Below, in pieces: positions 34,824-44,010 of a DNA stretch of 45,535 bases. The translations under genes and the position numbers were made by a program. The stretch is taken from positions 1 through 45,535 of the forward strand of contig JBDTES010000025.1 in assembly GCA_039922435.1 (NCBI GenBank), written 5' to 3'. How positions within the stretch are numbered: the first letter of the stretch is position 1; each line of letters opens with the position of its first letter. Under the pieces are notes generated by a model, which was not told where the DNA came from, made no database searches, and saw only the letters and a list, made by a program, of their open reading frames with translations. Source of the DNA: JBDTES01 sp039922435. Lineage in GTDB: Bacteria; Patescibacteriota; Saccharimonadia; Saccharimonadales; UBA4665.

Positions 34824-34882
34824 GCAAGGCTGTCAAGGTGGAGACTTGTACTACCTTGATAGTTTTGCTCGGTACGTACAAT
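34824..34882. repeat. Hairpin element, copy 2
   Basis: The 16-nt arms (34824-34839 and 34853-34868) pair with three G-T pairs around the same 13-nt loop as copy 1. The outer arm bases differ from copy 1 yet still pair. TTGATA (34856-34861), 15 bp and TACAAT (34877-34882) follow on the plus strand with the same spacing as copy 1. It lies between the minus-strand DUF7249-like gene and the plus-strand restriction operon. Confidence 0.85.
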
Positions 34883-34938
34883 GGAGGAGTACAGAAAGAA
34901 AAACCCTCAGGAATTGCTATTTATACCTGTTTCTGAGT

Positions 34939-34944
34939 TATAAT
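34939..34944 (+). promoter_or_regulatory. -10 box of the restriction operon
   Basis: A perfect TATAAT ends 10 nt before ATG 34955. No Shine-Dalgarno lies between, so the mRNA is leaderless or nearly so. TTGCTA (34914-34919) at 19 bp could be a weak -35. Confidence 0.55.
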
Positions 34945-34954
34945 ATTGCGTAAT

Positions 34955-37900
34955 ATGACTGAAAAATACCAGGAGGATGAGCAGAGTGGTACGCCTAGGA
35001 TAAAGACTACTAAAGTGGTATACCCGCAGGTATACTCATATACGTTGCCGGACTTGACCGCGAATTACGGATCCCAGAAAATTGGATATACCGAACGTAA
35101 GGACGTAGACGTACGAATCCACGAGCAGACACACACAGCAGCCTTTCAATTGGAAGCCAATAAGCTATGGAGTGCTCCGGCGTTCTTTACTAATTCTCAA
35201 CAAGATTTTAACGACAAAACTTTTCACGCATTCTTGACTAAAAGTAGTATTAAGAATATGGCGGGCCTAGGAACAGAGTGGTTTTATTTTAATGGTACGC
35301 CAGAAAGATCAAAGCAACTGTTTGATACATTTCGTAGCCAAGGTTTTGCGGCTTTGCAAAGTAACGGTGATAAAATCCCTTACACCCTACGAACCGAACA
35401 GGAGCTAGCTGTAGAGGAAGCCACAAACTATTTTAATAGCCATGAGAACGGAGAGTTCCTATGGAATGCTAAGCCACGGTTTGGTAAGACGTTAGCTAGC
35501 TACGACTTAGCCAAAAGGCTTGATGCCAAAAAAGTATTGATAGTCACTAATCGTCCAGCAATTGCCAACTCATGGTTTGACGATTTCGAGATGTTTATAG
35601 ATGGCTATTACTTCATATCTGAGACATCTTCGTTGGATGGCCGCCGAGCCATAACAAGACAACAATATATCTCGACCGGTGATAACCAGCCACAAATAAC
35701 TTTCTTGTCACTTCAAGATCTCAAGGGTTCTAAGTATTTTGGCGGTGGTCACGATAAGCTCAAGTGGGTTGCTGATCTTGAGTGGGACCTGCTCGTTATA
35801 GACGAAGCCCATGAAGGTGTAGACACAGACCGTACCGACGCCGCTTTTGATATAGTCAATCGTAAGAACACGCTCCATCTCTCCGGCACACCTTTTAAGG
35901 CATTAGCTAACAACAAATTTGACCAAGAGGCTATATTCAATTGGACATACCTGGATGAGCAAAAGATTAAGCAAGCCGAGCTTGAAGAAAATGAAACCGG
36001 CGATCACACCGATCTTCCAAACCTAAAACTCTACACATATCGCATCTCCCAGATGATTGCCGATGAGGTCAATGAGGGTATAGAGATAGATGATGAGAAT
36101 CGTGATTTTGCTTTTGACCTGAACGAGTTCTTTGCTACAAAAAATCAAAAGTTTGTTCATGAAGATGACGTTAAAACATTTCTAAAGAACCTTACTACAA
36201 ATACAAAGTATCCATTCTCTAGCCCGGAGCTTCGCGACCAGTTAAGACACACTTTTTGGTATGTTGGTAACCGCGTAGACTCTGTTAAGGCATTGGAGCA
36301 ACTCCTCAAAACAGATGAGATATTCAAAGGCTATAAGGTTGTCGTAGCGGCTGGCGATGGTAAATCATTTGATGAGGAAGCGGGCGATTTTAAGGGTAAC
36401 GAAAAATCTTTTGATAAGGTCAAGAAGGCTATCGCTGAAAATCCTAAAACAATCACACTTACTTGTGGCCAATTAACAACCGGTGTAACCATTAAAGAAT
36501 GGAGTGCCGTGTTGATGCTTACTGACATCAAAACGCCAACTTCATACATGCAAGCGGCTTTTCGCGCCCAAAACCCGTACAAGTTTTTCGAAGACAACGA
36601 GCTGAAGGTCAAAGAATCAGCCTACCTTTTCGACTTTGCACCTACTCGAGTGCTTGAGATTTACGATCAATTTGCGAATGCCCTCAATCCAAAAGCGGTT
36701 AATGGCGAAATAACTGAGTCTGAACGTAAGCAAAACATCAAAGAACTATTGAATTACTTCCCAGTAATTTCCGAGGACGTCGATGGTCGGATGGTCGAGC
36801 TTGATGCCGAAAAGGTGCTAACTTTCCCAAACGCCTTAGCAGCAACCGAGATCGTGAAAGCTCGTTTTATGACAAACCTACTGTTTAATGACAATATTAA
36901 AAATGTTTTCCACTTCCCTAAAGAAATAGAAGATATTTTAGACAAAATGCCGGTAGAAAAGAACAAGCGTGCCGAAGTAGCTAAAAAAGAACTCGATCTT
37001 GACGATGCACGTAAGGTAGAGCAGGGTAAGCAGACGAAGATCAATGAAAACAACAATGTGATCTTGGGCGAAAAGATATACCGTACCAATATCGAACGCG
37101 TAGTAGACAATGCACTAGATACTGAGACTCCAGGAGAAACCCTCGAAACGCTACCAGAAAAGGTTGCCGAGCTAGTAGAACCGGTCATCGCAAAGTATAA
37201 AGAGATTTATAAGGCCACCAATGCTGAAATCGACGAGCTCCGGAAGGATAACAAAGAAAAGATCAAACTTGCTGTCGCTGAATACGAAAATACTGAATTT
37301 AAAGATGCAGCAGTACTAAAAGAGAATTTAGCTAAAATAATCGAACACGATTTTGTGGAAGCAAAAGTAGATCAGCAAGAGACTGCCGTCGTAGACAATG
37401 TGCAGAAGACCAAAGAAGACGAGGTCCGAGATCACCTGCGTGCATTTACTCGCACAATACCAATGTTCATCATGGCAAATTCTAGCCGCGAGACCATCAC
37501 GATAGACAATTTTGATGACGATATAAGTGAAGAAGACTTCACAGACCTGACAAACATAACCAAAGCCGAGTTCCATATGCTGCGAGATGGTTTTGAATAC
37601 GAGCAGGATGGCGAGCGAAAAACGTTTGGCGGCGTGTTTGATCACTACAAATTCAATGCGTCTATCGCCGAATTCGTCTCCGAAAAACAAAAGCGAGCTA
37701 ATTACTTTACGACCGATGACGACATTTTTGAGCTAATTCCAAACCAAAAAAATAATCAGATATTTACCCCACGAAAAGTTGTCAAGATGATGATAGACGG
37801 CCTAGAAAAAGAAAGCCCAGAGCTGTTCCAACGAACCGATAGCACTTTCATAGACTTGTACATGAAATCTGGCATGTACATCACCGAGATTGTTAAAAAG

Positions 37901-39190
37901 CTATTCACTAACACACGTAGCCACTACGACAGTGACCAAGACTGCCTAAAACACATACTAGAAAATCAAGTTTATGGCTTAGCGCCAACTGGTATATTGT
38001 ATGGTATTACAAATTCATACATCTTTGGCTTCGACAATAGTCACCAGATAGATACAAAGAATTTTAAAATGCATGATTTATTGCCAGAAGCAAAAGACAA
38101 TACCGCACATGCCATGCTAGTGAGGCTGTATAATGGAGGTAACATGATGAGATTTGACGCAGTTGTCGGGAATCCGCCATATGATAACGGTAGTGGGCAG
38201 CAAATTTATACAGACTTCTACTTATCTGCACGCCAGGTCGCAAATAACGTCAGTATGATATTCCCTATTGGGTGGCAGAGCCCGAAGACTGCTAATAATC
38301 TTGGGAAGTTGAACAATAAAGACATCAAAGAAGATTCTCAGATCGTTAAGATAGACAACATACAGTATGCATTTCCAAAAATTGCAGGTGCGGAATGGAC
38401 TAATGTAATTCTATGGCGGCGAGGCTACGACAACGGATTGGATGGTAAACAAAGAATTCTAACCAACGGTGAAAATCCTAAGATTGAGCAGTTGGTATGG
38501 AATAAAGATGATATCCAAAAGCCTGATAAGATTGTGAAACTAGCAGCAATTGTAATGGCACATTCTGATTTTGAACCAGTTCAAGGAATTACATCTTCAC
38601 GTAAACCGTACGGACTCGATACAGACTTCATGAAAGACCCTTTGAAGTATGGTTTACCAAAAGTGCAAGATTTACGCTTGAAGGACAGCGATATTGAACT
38701 TTGGACTGGCGGCCGAGGCGGTAGAATCATCAAGTACGTGCCTGAAAGTTATCCATTTCCGAAAAAGACTAAAGCCCTGAATAAATACAAGGTTCTTGTC
38801 GCGTACGCGTGGGGTAACTGGTCTGAGGGTGCTGGGTTAGGTGGAGCTTACTCCGATATTATTATCGCTGGCCCAAATGTCGCAACGACAGAGACATGGC
38901 AAGAGAGTGGTATATTTAATGATTTTGAAACAGCTCAGAAACACGCCAAGTATTTGATGACTAAATTTTCTCGCGCTCTCCTTTATCTCAATAAAAATTC
39001 GCAACACTCAACGACTGCTTGGGGCGCAGTGCCTATTCAAGACTACTGTGAGTCATGGTGGAGTGAATCAATAGCTAATATTGATAAAAAATTGATGCAA
39101 AAGTATAACATCTCAGAAGATGTGCAAAGTTTTGTATTTGAAAACATACAACAAAAATCAGAAAGTAATATAGTTAACTATAGGGACTAG
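34955..39190 (+). CDS. GIY-YIG nuclease / DEAH helicase / DNA methyltransferase fusion (single-chain restriction-modification)
   Basis: The 1411-residue protein joins three activities. The N-terminus (about 25-125) is a T5orf172-type GIY-YIG nuclease domain (VYSYTLP, KIGYTERKDVDVRIHEQ, EWFYF). A superfamily 2 helicase follows with PRFGKT (174-179), DEAH (283-286), SGTPF (about 310) and a motif V/VI region (TTGVTIKEW, MQAAFRAQN). A long charged helical linker (about 650-850) leads to an adenine methyltransferase with a motif I variant DLYMKSGMY (967) and motif IV NPPY (1073-1076). The ending may serve target recognition. It should methylate host DNA and cut foreign DNA after ATP-driven translocation. 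ATG 34955 is preferred over TTG 34946 given the -10 box. Confidence 0.87.
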   Translation: MTEKYQEDEQSGTPRIKTTKVVYPQVYSYTLPDLTANYGSQKIGYTERKDVDVRIHEQTHTAAFQLEANKLWSAPAFFTNSQQDFNDKTFHAFLTKSSIKNMAGLGTEWFYFNGTPERSKQLFDTFRSQGFAALQSNGDKIPYTLRTEQELAVEEATNYFNSHENGEFLWNAKPRFGKTLASYDLAKRLDAKKVLIVTNRPAIANSWFDDFEMFIDGYYFISETSSLDGRRAITRQQYISTGDNQPQITFLSLQDLKGSKYFGGGHDKLKWVADLEWDLLVIDEAHEGVDTDRTDAAFDIVNRKNTLHLSGTPFKALANNKFDQEAIFNWTYLDEQKIKQAELEENETGDHTDLPNLKLYTYRISQMIADEVNEGIEIDDENRDFAFDLNEFFATKNQKFVHEDDVKTFLKNLTTNTKYPFSSPELRDQLRHTFWYVGNRVDSVKALEQLLKTDEIFKGYKVVVAAGDGKSFDEEAGDFKGNEKSFDKVKKAIAENPKTITLTCGQLTTGVTIKEWSAVLMLTDIKTPTSYMQAAFRAQNPYKFFEDNELKVKESAYLFDFAPTRVLEIYDQFANALNPKAVNGEITESERKQNIKELLNYFPVISEDVDGRMVELDAEKVLTFPNALAATEIVKARFMTNLLFNDNIKNVFHFPKEIEDILDKMPVEKNKRAEVAKKELDLDDARKVEQGKQTKINENNNVILGEKIYRTNIERVVDNALDTETPGETLETLPEKVAELVEPVIAKYKEIYKATNAEIDELRKDNKEKIKLAVAEYENTEFKDAAVLKENLAKIIEHDFVEAKVDQQETAVVDNVQKTKEDEVRDHLRAFTRTIPMFIMANSSRETITIDNFDDDISEEDFTDLTNITKAEFHMLRDGFEYEQDGERKTFGGVFDHYKFNASIAEFVSEKQKRANYFTTDDDIFELIPNQKNNQIFTPRKVVKMMIDGLEKESPELFQRTDSTFIDLYMKSGMYITEIVKKLFTNTRSHYDSDQDCLKHILENQVYGLAPTGILYGITNSYIFGFDNSHQIDTKNFKMHDLLPEAKDNTAHAMLVRLYNGGNMMRFDAVVGNPPYDNGSGQQIYTDFYLSARQVANNVSMIFPIGWQSPKTANNLGKLNNKDIKEDSQIVKIDNIQYAFPKIAGAEWTNVILWRRGYDNGLDGKQRILTNGENPKIEQLVWNKDDIQKPDKIVKLAAIVMAHSDFEPVQGITSSRKPYGLDTDFMKDPLKYGLPKVQDLRLKDSDIELWTGGRGGRIIKYVPESYPFPKKTKALNKYKVLVAYAWGNWSEGAGLGGAYSDIIIAGPNVATTETWQESGIFNDFETAQKHAKYLMTKFSRALLYLNKNSQHSTTAWGAVPIQDYCESWWSESIANIDKKLMQKYNISEDVQSFVFENIQQKSESNIVNYRD

Positions 39191-40168
39191 TTGCACGTGT
39201 CACTGCTTTCTAAGATAGATATTAGCGAAAACACCCTGCGTAACCGTGGGCAGATTTTAGATATCCTACTAAAAGACAATACGAAAAGTACGAAAGGTAC
39301 AATCAGGAACATTATTTGGGCAACAGACAGTTATGTGAACAAGGGCAGGGATTATACGCCAAAGAAGTCGATTCTACGGGAACAAGTCACCGGTGTAAAT
39401 GGTAAGGTTATACAACCACGTGCTGCAAAAAGTCGTGAGGAGCAGAAATATCGTACAAAAGACAAAGCTGAAGTCTTTACGCCCCTCAAGGTTGTAAAAG
39501 AAATGAACATGGCCATAGACTGGTCTAGCAAAAACTGGCCGGTGGGCAAGGATAATTGGATGGATTACATATCCGAACTCAGACTTGAGATTACATGTGG
39601 CGAAGCGCCATTTATTGCCGGTCGTTATAACCCAACCGCTAATACAGGCGTGGTCATCACGCCAAAAAGCCGCGTTGGTTTTTTTGATCGTAAGCTTCAG
39701 AAGGTCGGTGAATTTGCTGATAGTAAAAACGAATGGCTAAAGTATGCCGAAATCGCTCTTAAATCTACATATGGTTACGAGTGGCAGGGTGATAATTTAC
39801 TGATCGCTCGTGAGAACATATTGCTGACCATAGATGATTTTTACAAAGACTTTTGCATAAACAAACTAAAACTCAAGTCCAGGCAAAACTTGACCGACAA
39901 GCAGCTAGAGAACTTCGCCGAAATCATTAGCTGGAATATATGGCAAATGGACGGACTAAAGTACGTTATACCCATGAGTTGCAAGCATGAAATACGTGTG
40001 ACACCTGGTGAAAATACTATTTTTGGAGTGACGCCAGATGTAGTGGAGAAATACGAATGCGAAGGCTGTAAATTCAACCGGCCAACCAAGCACAACGGCA
40101 AATACGCAAAAATCATCGACTGGACAACCGGAAAGCCTATAAAGTTCGTAAGCCTTTTGAACCACTAG
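39191..40168 (+). CDS. Restriction-modification second subunit (subunit-M-like, without catalytic NPPY)
   Basis: The 325-residue protein starts at TTG 39191, the base after the fusion gene's stop (GTG 39197 is possible). It has EVFTPLKVVKEMN (about 97-109), as found at the start of adenine methyltransferases, but no NPPY. It then shows LEITCGEAPFIAGRYNPTA, a conserved block, and ends with a Cys pair and CKFNRPTKHNGKYAKIIDW that may bind zinc. Proteins of this kind are annotated as restriction endonuclease subunit M beside helicase-methyltransferase fusions; target recognition or nuclease partnering is plausible, not shown. Confidence 0.7.
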   Translation: MHVSLLSKIDISENTLRNRGQILDILLKDNTKSTKGTIRNIIWATDSYVNKGRDYTPKKSILREQVTGVNGKVIQPRAAKSREEQKYRTKDKAEVFTPLKVVKEMNMAIDWSSKNWPVGKDNWMDYISELRLEITCGEAPFIAGRYNPTANTGVVITPKSRVGFFDRKLQKVGEFADSKNEWLKYAEIALKSTYGYEWQGDNLLIARENILLTIDDFYKDFCINKLKLKSRQNLTDKQLENFAEIISWNIWQMDGLKYVIPMSCKHEIRVTPGENTIFGVTPDVVEKYECEGCKFNRPTKHNGKYAKIIDWTTGKPIKFVSLLNH

Positions 40169-41029
40169 ATGAAAAGCCACAAATATAGCAATATACATAC
40201 TGAAGATTTTTGCCCAATGTGTATTGTAAATGGTCTAGCCAAATCTCATGCCGAGTTAGCTAACGGATTCATCAAAGTAATACCACTCTACGATGAAACA
40301 CTTGGCCAGAATACGGGATTACCAATTTCAATCGCAACACTCATTGGCGAGATAATAGACAACTGGATGAATTTGGACTATCACGTCGTCACAAGTAATC
40401 TAGAGTTCGAGGCGTATATTTCAATGGCAAGAAATACTATCGAAAAAATCGCCCTATTAAATCATATTCAAAATAGTCAAAAAAGAGTTCAAGCCCTAGA
40501 TAAGCTAATATTTACTAATTCTCAGGACATAAGGTTTATATATTCATCAGGCAATAAAGATGTTGGTGAGTTAGAGAATTTTTGGATGAATCAGAATTCA
40601 TGGACGAAATCTAGACCTGAGGATAGAATAGTAAAATTAAAAGATAACGATTTACTCCTGGTTTATGGCTATGCCTCTAGACTGATACACGGCCTTAACA
40701 GAGATAGTTCATTAAAAGATGATTCTGACAAATATCTGATAGCTATTTACTCTTACTTGGTTGTAATAAGAGCCACTCATGCTGTTTTAGCCGATAATAC
40801 ATACATTGGGGAAGAAATAAGGAAAATACATAGCAAAACCGCAACAGAGGCAGTAAGGATTTGGGAGGGTATCAAAATGACTCCACATTATATACTTATG
40901 CTTAGTTCTTTTAGTGTTAATGATGATAAGTTATGGAGTAAAGCACAACTCGATTTTATTAAAAATTATAAAGTTAAATTACTAGCTGGAGTTAAAAATA
41001 AAAAAGTTGTCTTCCCAAATTATATTTAA
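40169..41029 (+). CDS. Unknown third gene of the restriction operon
   Basis: The 286-residue protein starts at the base following the previous stop, with no ribosome site of its own, so it must be translationally coupled. A CPMC pair at residues 15-18 could be half a zinc site. The rest is predicted mostly helical (MARNTIEKIALLNHIQNSQK, YLIAIYSYLVVIRATHAV, IYNLSKT-free Lys-rich end), with no membrane segment. Its base use is more A/T-rich than the two genes before it. I recognise no family. Position suggests an accessory or effector subunit of the system. Confidence 0.65.
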   Translation: MKSHKYSNIHTEDFCPMCIVNGLAKSHAELANGFIKVIPLYDETLGQNTGLPISIATLIGEIIDNWMNLDYHVVTSNLEFEAYISMARNTIEKIALLNHIQNSQKRVQALDKLIFTNSQDIRFIYSSGNKDVGELENFWMNQNSWTKSRPEDRIVKLKDNDLLLVYGYASRLIHGLNRDSSLKDDSDKYLIAIYSYLVVIRATHAVLADNTYIGEEIRKIHSKTATEAVRIWEGIKMTPHYILMLSSFSVNDDKLWSKAQLDFIKNYKVKLLAGVKNKKVVFPNYI

Positions 41030-41146
41030 GGCCTGGACCAATGGAATCAACAATTATTGCATAGTATAGCCTACTTAGAAGAATAATTTAACAACTCTGA
41101 AGTAATTATCTGAGAATATAGACTCCAAACTATACTTATACAATAA

Positions 41147-41195
41147 ATTATATAAGTCATACGGATATAAATTGGTAGTGGATTGTGGGTAGAAC
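41147..41195 (+). repeat. 49-bp leader repeat, copy A (copy B at 41872-41920)
   Basis: The segment aligns without gaps to 41872-41920. The first 25 bases differ at only two positions, and both copies end in TAGAAC. Each copy lies upstream of a defence gene (DUF2726 and DUF262). Confidence 0.75.
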
Positions 41196-41278
41196 TAAAT
41201 TATTCTAAGTAACTAGCCGGGGCTAATTTGTATAGCGTACAATGTGCTTATGAATTCAAGCAAAGATAAAGAGGTGTA

Positions 41279-41815
41279 ATGGAGTCTCTACTATTCATAG
41301 GTGTCATAATCTTGATAGTATGGCTGGTTAGAAAATCTAATCATAAAAATAGTTTGCCTATATCCGTTCCACCAGCCACAAATACCGGCTTAAAACTACC
41401 AGATATCTATTTCTACTCACGCAAACGGACAATCATGACAGATACAGAAACGAACTTCTATCATCGACTGGAGGTTATAGCAGGCGATAAGTACTATATT
41501 TTCCCACAGATTCACCTCTCGGCACTTCTTGAAAATCGAACAAGGGGAAGATACTGGAAAGCTGCTTTTCAACGCGCTAATCGACGCTCTGTTGACTATG
41601 TTCTATGCAACAAGCAGACTATGAGTCCAGTTTATGCTGTAGAGCTAGATGACAGTACTCACGATACATACAATCGCCATATACGTGATGCCATGGTTGA
41701 AAAAATGCTATCAGATGTCGGTTTGCCACTAGTACGTTTCCGGAATATCCGAAATATATCTAACGAGCAGATAGTATTAAAATTTCAGGAAGCCTCCCGC
41801 CAATTCACGTCATAG
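41279..41815 (+). CDS. DUF2726 protein, membrane-anchored nuclease-like
   Basis: The 178-residue protein has one N-terminal membrane segment (4-17, LLFIGVIILIVWLV). The DUF2726 domain follows (about 40-175): TDTETNFYHRLEVI, then SVDYVLCNKQTMSPVYAVELDD with the Asp...Glu-x-Asp arrangement of a restriction-like (PD-D/ExK) core, and the final PLVRFRNI. Such domains resemble topoisomerase/Vsr-type nucleases; activity is inferred. AGAGGTG precedes the ATG. It stands alone between two repeats in a defence-rich stretch. Confidence 0.72.
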   Translation: MESLLFIGVIILIVWLVRKSNHKNSLPISVPPATNTGLKLPDIYFYSRKRTIMTDTETNFYHRLEVIAGDKYYIFPQIHLSALLENRTRGRYWKAAFQRANRRSVDYVLCNKQTMSPVYAVELDDSTHDTYNRHIRDAMVEKMLSDVGLPLVRFRNIRNISNEQIVLKFQEASRQFTS

Positions 41816-42146
41816 ACTACACTAACCTGAATAAATTAGTATGGCTATAGTCAAATGCGTTTATATAATAGATTATATAAGTTGTACGGATATAAAAACG
41901 TAGCAGTTTATAGATAGAACCACAGCCAATAATGAAGGTATTGATAGCGTTCAGAAGATAGGCGATACGATCACTCCATCAAAAGGGTTGGTTGAGCAGT
42001 TAGGTCGGTAGTAACACCAAGAGATACTAAGGCACAAGTGTGGTCAGAAACCCATTATTATTGTACGGCCTGAATAAATTGGTATTATTTACTCGTCTCG
42101 AATCAAATATTTAGCTATACTTCTAATTAAGTAAAACGGAGCAAAC
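41816..42146. other. 331-bp gap with two repeats and a short coding-like remnant
   Basis: It holds leader repeat B (41872-41920) and two copies of a 17-bp word, CCTGAATAAATTRGTAT, at 41826-41842 and 42069-42085. The frame around 41932-42009 (NEGIDSVQKIGDTITPSKGL) reads like a protein end but has no start, so it may be a remnant. No intact gene is seen. Confidence 0.5.
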
Positions 42147-43973
42147 ATGGACAGAAAATATGATGTAGACAAAATTAGTATCAAGCACCTATTAAATGAC
42201 ATTGAGCAGGATAGGATATCTATGCCTGAGATCCAGAGACCATTTGTGTGGGACTCAACGAAAGTCCGTGATCTCATTGATTCCATATTTCGCGGTTTCC
42301 CAATAGGCTACATTATAACTTCCACTGATCCGGCTATGATACAGAAAGACGGCACCAAGGCCGATGGTAAAACATCGATTATTGACGGCCAGCAACGTAT
42401 TACTGCAATTCGAGCTAGTATTATGGGTGAACAAGTGATTAATAAATACTACAGGCCTGTATACATAAGGATTGCCTATAGCCCATTTGCTGACACAGAA
42501 AATGGTGAGAACCAATTTGAAACGCTTACACCAGCCATCGAAAAGAGCTCAAAATGGTTACCAGATATATCTAAAGTTCTAAATAGTAATTTTTCAGAAA
42601 TAAACGCAATTATTAACGATTTCGCAAAAAGCAACCCCGACAAAGATAGAGACACGATAGAAGAAAAGATTATTGAACTCCAAAGGCTCAAGGATCAAGA
42701 GATCGGCTATATTCGCCTACTTTCAAATCAGCTCACTATTGACGAAGTTGCCGACATATTCGAGCGAATAAACTCGAAAGGTGTACCACTGAATCAGGCC
42801 GATTTCACCATGAGTAAGTTAGCTTCCGATGAAGAAAGTGGTTCTTCGGTTAGAAAGTTAATCGATTATTTTGCACATTTAGCCAAAGAGCCTGAATTCT
42901 TTAAACATATAGAAGCTAACGATACCGAATTTAAAGAAAGCGGCCTTCTAGCTAGTATCGCTTGGCTAAAAGACGACAGAAGCGATATGTATGACCCTGA
43001 TTATGGCGACATCATACGAACCTCTTTTACCTACAGTTTCGGACGCGGCAAATTATCAGATCTAGTTGCCCTATTATCAGGCAGAAATTTCGAAGAGCGG
43101 ACCTACGAAGTCCAGGTCGCTCAAGACACAATCCATCAATTCAAAAGCGCTGTATTGGATTTTGTGGACAAGAGCAGCTACACCGACTTTATTCAAATTA
43201 TCGAATCAACCGGCTTTATCGACAGTAAAATGATCGGCTCAAAAAACGCTCTGAACTACTCGTATGTTGTCTATCTATTAATGAAGCACAATGGTTCAAA
43301 CCCAAGTATAATCAAAAAAACAGTAGCAAAATGGTTTGTTATGAGTGTACTTACCAGCCGATATTCGTCTTCGCCCGAGTCAATAATTGACCGTGACGTT
43401 AAAGAAATTGCAAGGAGCGGTATAGAAGATTATCTCGCAAAGATAGAAAACAGTGATCTTTCACAGCAGTTTTGGGAAGTTGCGCTCGTTAATGACTTTG
43501 ATAAGGCTAGCCAACAACATCCATACCTTAATACCTACTTTGCGGCCCAAGTATACTTTGGAGACACCGGGTTCCTATCTGACGTCGTCCTAAGAAGTAT
43601 CCGCAGTATAAAAGGTGATATTCATCATACCTTCCCGTACGATTATTTAAAGAAGAGCGGCAAGTCCGATCGTTATGAATATAATCAAATAGCAAATTTT
43701 GTGTATATGGAAAGATCTACTAATATTCAAATTAGTAACATGAAACCAAGTGAGTATATGGCCATTGTGCTAGAACAAGCCCAGACTGGTCAATTAAACA
43801 AGCATCATCCTATTGGAAAGATAACTGATACAGAGATACTGGTAAGAAATCTCAAACAGAATTGTATACCTAAAGGCTTCGAAAGCATGTCAGTCGAAGA
43901 CTACGACGACTACTTAAGAGCGCGCCGCAAATTAATGGTTTCTAAAATCGAAAAATACTATAAAAGTTTGTAG
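42147..43973 (+). CDS. DUF262 / HNH (GmrSD-like) restriction protein
   Basis: The 608-residue protein begins with a DUF262 ParB-like NTPase domain: MPEIQRPFVWDSTKVRDLI (26-44), FRGFPIGYI and IIDGQQRIT (78-86). A long helical middle follows. Near residue 491 the sequence DIHHTFPYDYL, then YNQIANFVYMERSTNIQIS and KPSEY, matches the DUF1524-type HNH nuclease block (an H-H-x-F-P core and downstream Asn). This is the GmrS-GmrD order in one chain, as in type IV restriction enzymes that attack modified phage DNA. It may instead serve the neighbouring system. CGGAGC precedes the ATG. Confidence 0.87.
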   Translation: MDRKYDVDKISIKHLLNDIEQDRISMPEIQRPFVWDSTKVRDLIDSIFRGFPIGYIITSTDPAMIQKDGTKADGKTSIIDGQQRITAIRASIMGEQVINKYYRPVYIRIAYSPFADTENGENQFETLTPAIEKSSKWLPDISKVLNSNFSEINAIINDFAKSNPDKDRDTIEEKIIELQRLKDQEIGYIRLLSNQLTIDEVADIFERINSKGVPLNQADFTMSKLASDEESGSSVRKLIDYFAHLAKEPEFFKHIEANDTEFKESGLLASIAWLKDDRSDMYDPDYGDIIRTSFTYSFGRGKLSDLVALLSGRNFEERTYEVQVAQDTIHQFKSAVLDFVDKSSYTDFIQIIESTGFIDSKMIGSKNALNYSYVVYLLMKHNGSNPSIIKKTVAKWFVMSVLTSRYSSSPESIIDRDVKEIARSGIEDYLAKIENSDLSQQFWEVALVNDFDKASQQHPYLNTYFAAQVYFGDTGFLSDVVLRSIRSIKGDIHHTFPYDYLKKSGKSDRYEYNQIANFVYMERSTNIQISNMKPSEYMAIVLEQAQTGQLNKHHPIGKITDTEILVRNLKQNCIPKGFESMSVEDYDDYLRARRKLMVSKIEKYYKSL

Positions 43974-44010
43974 TAATGCTGCAATTTAATAGTATCATAG
44001 GGACAGAGGG

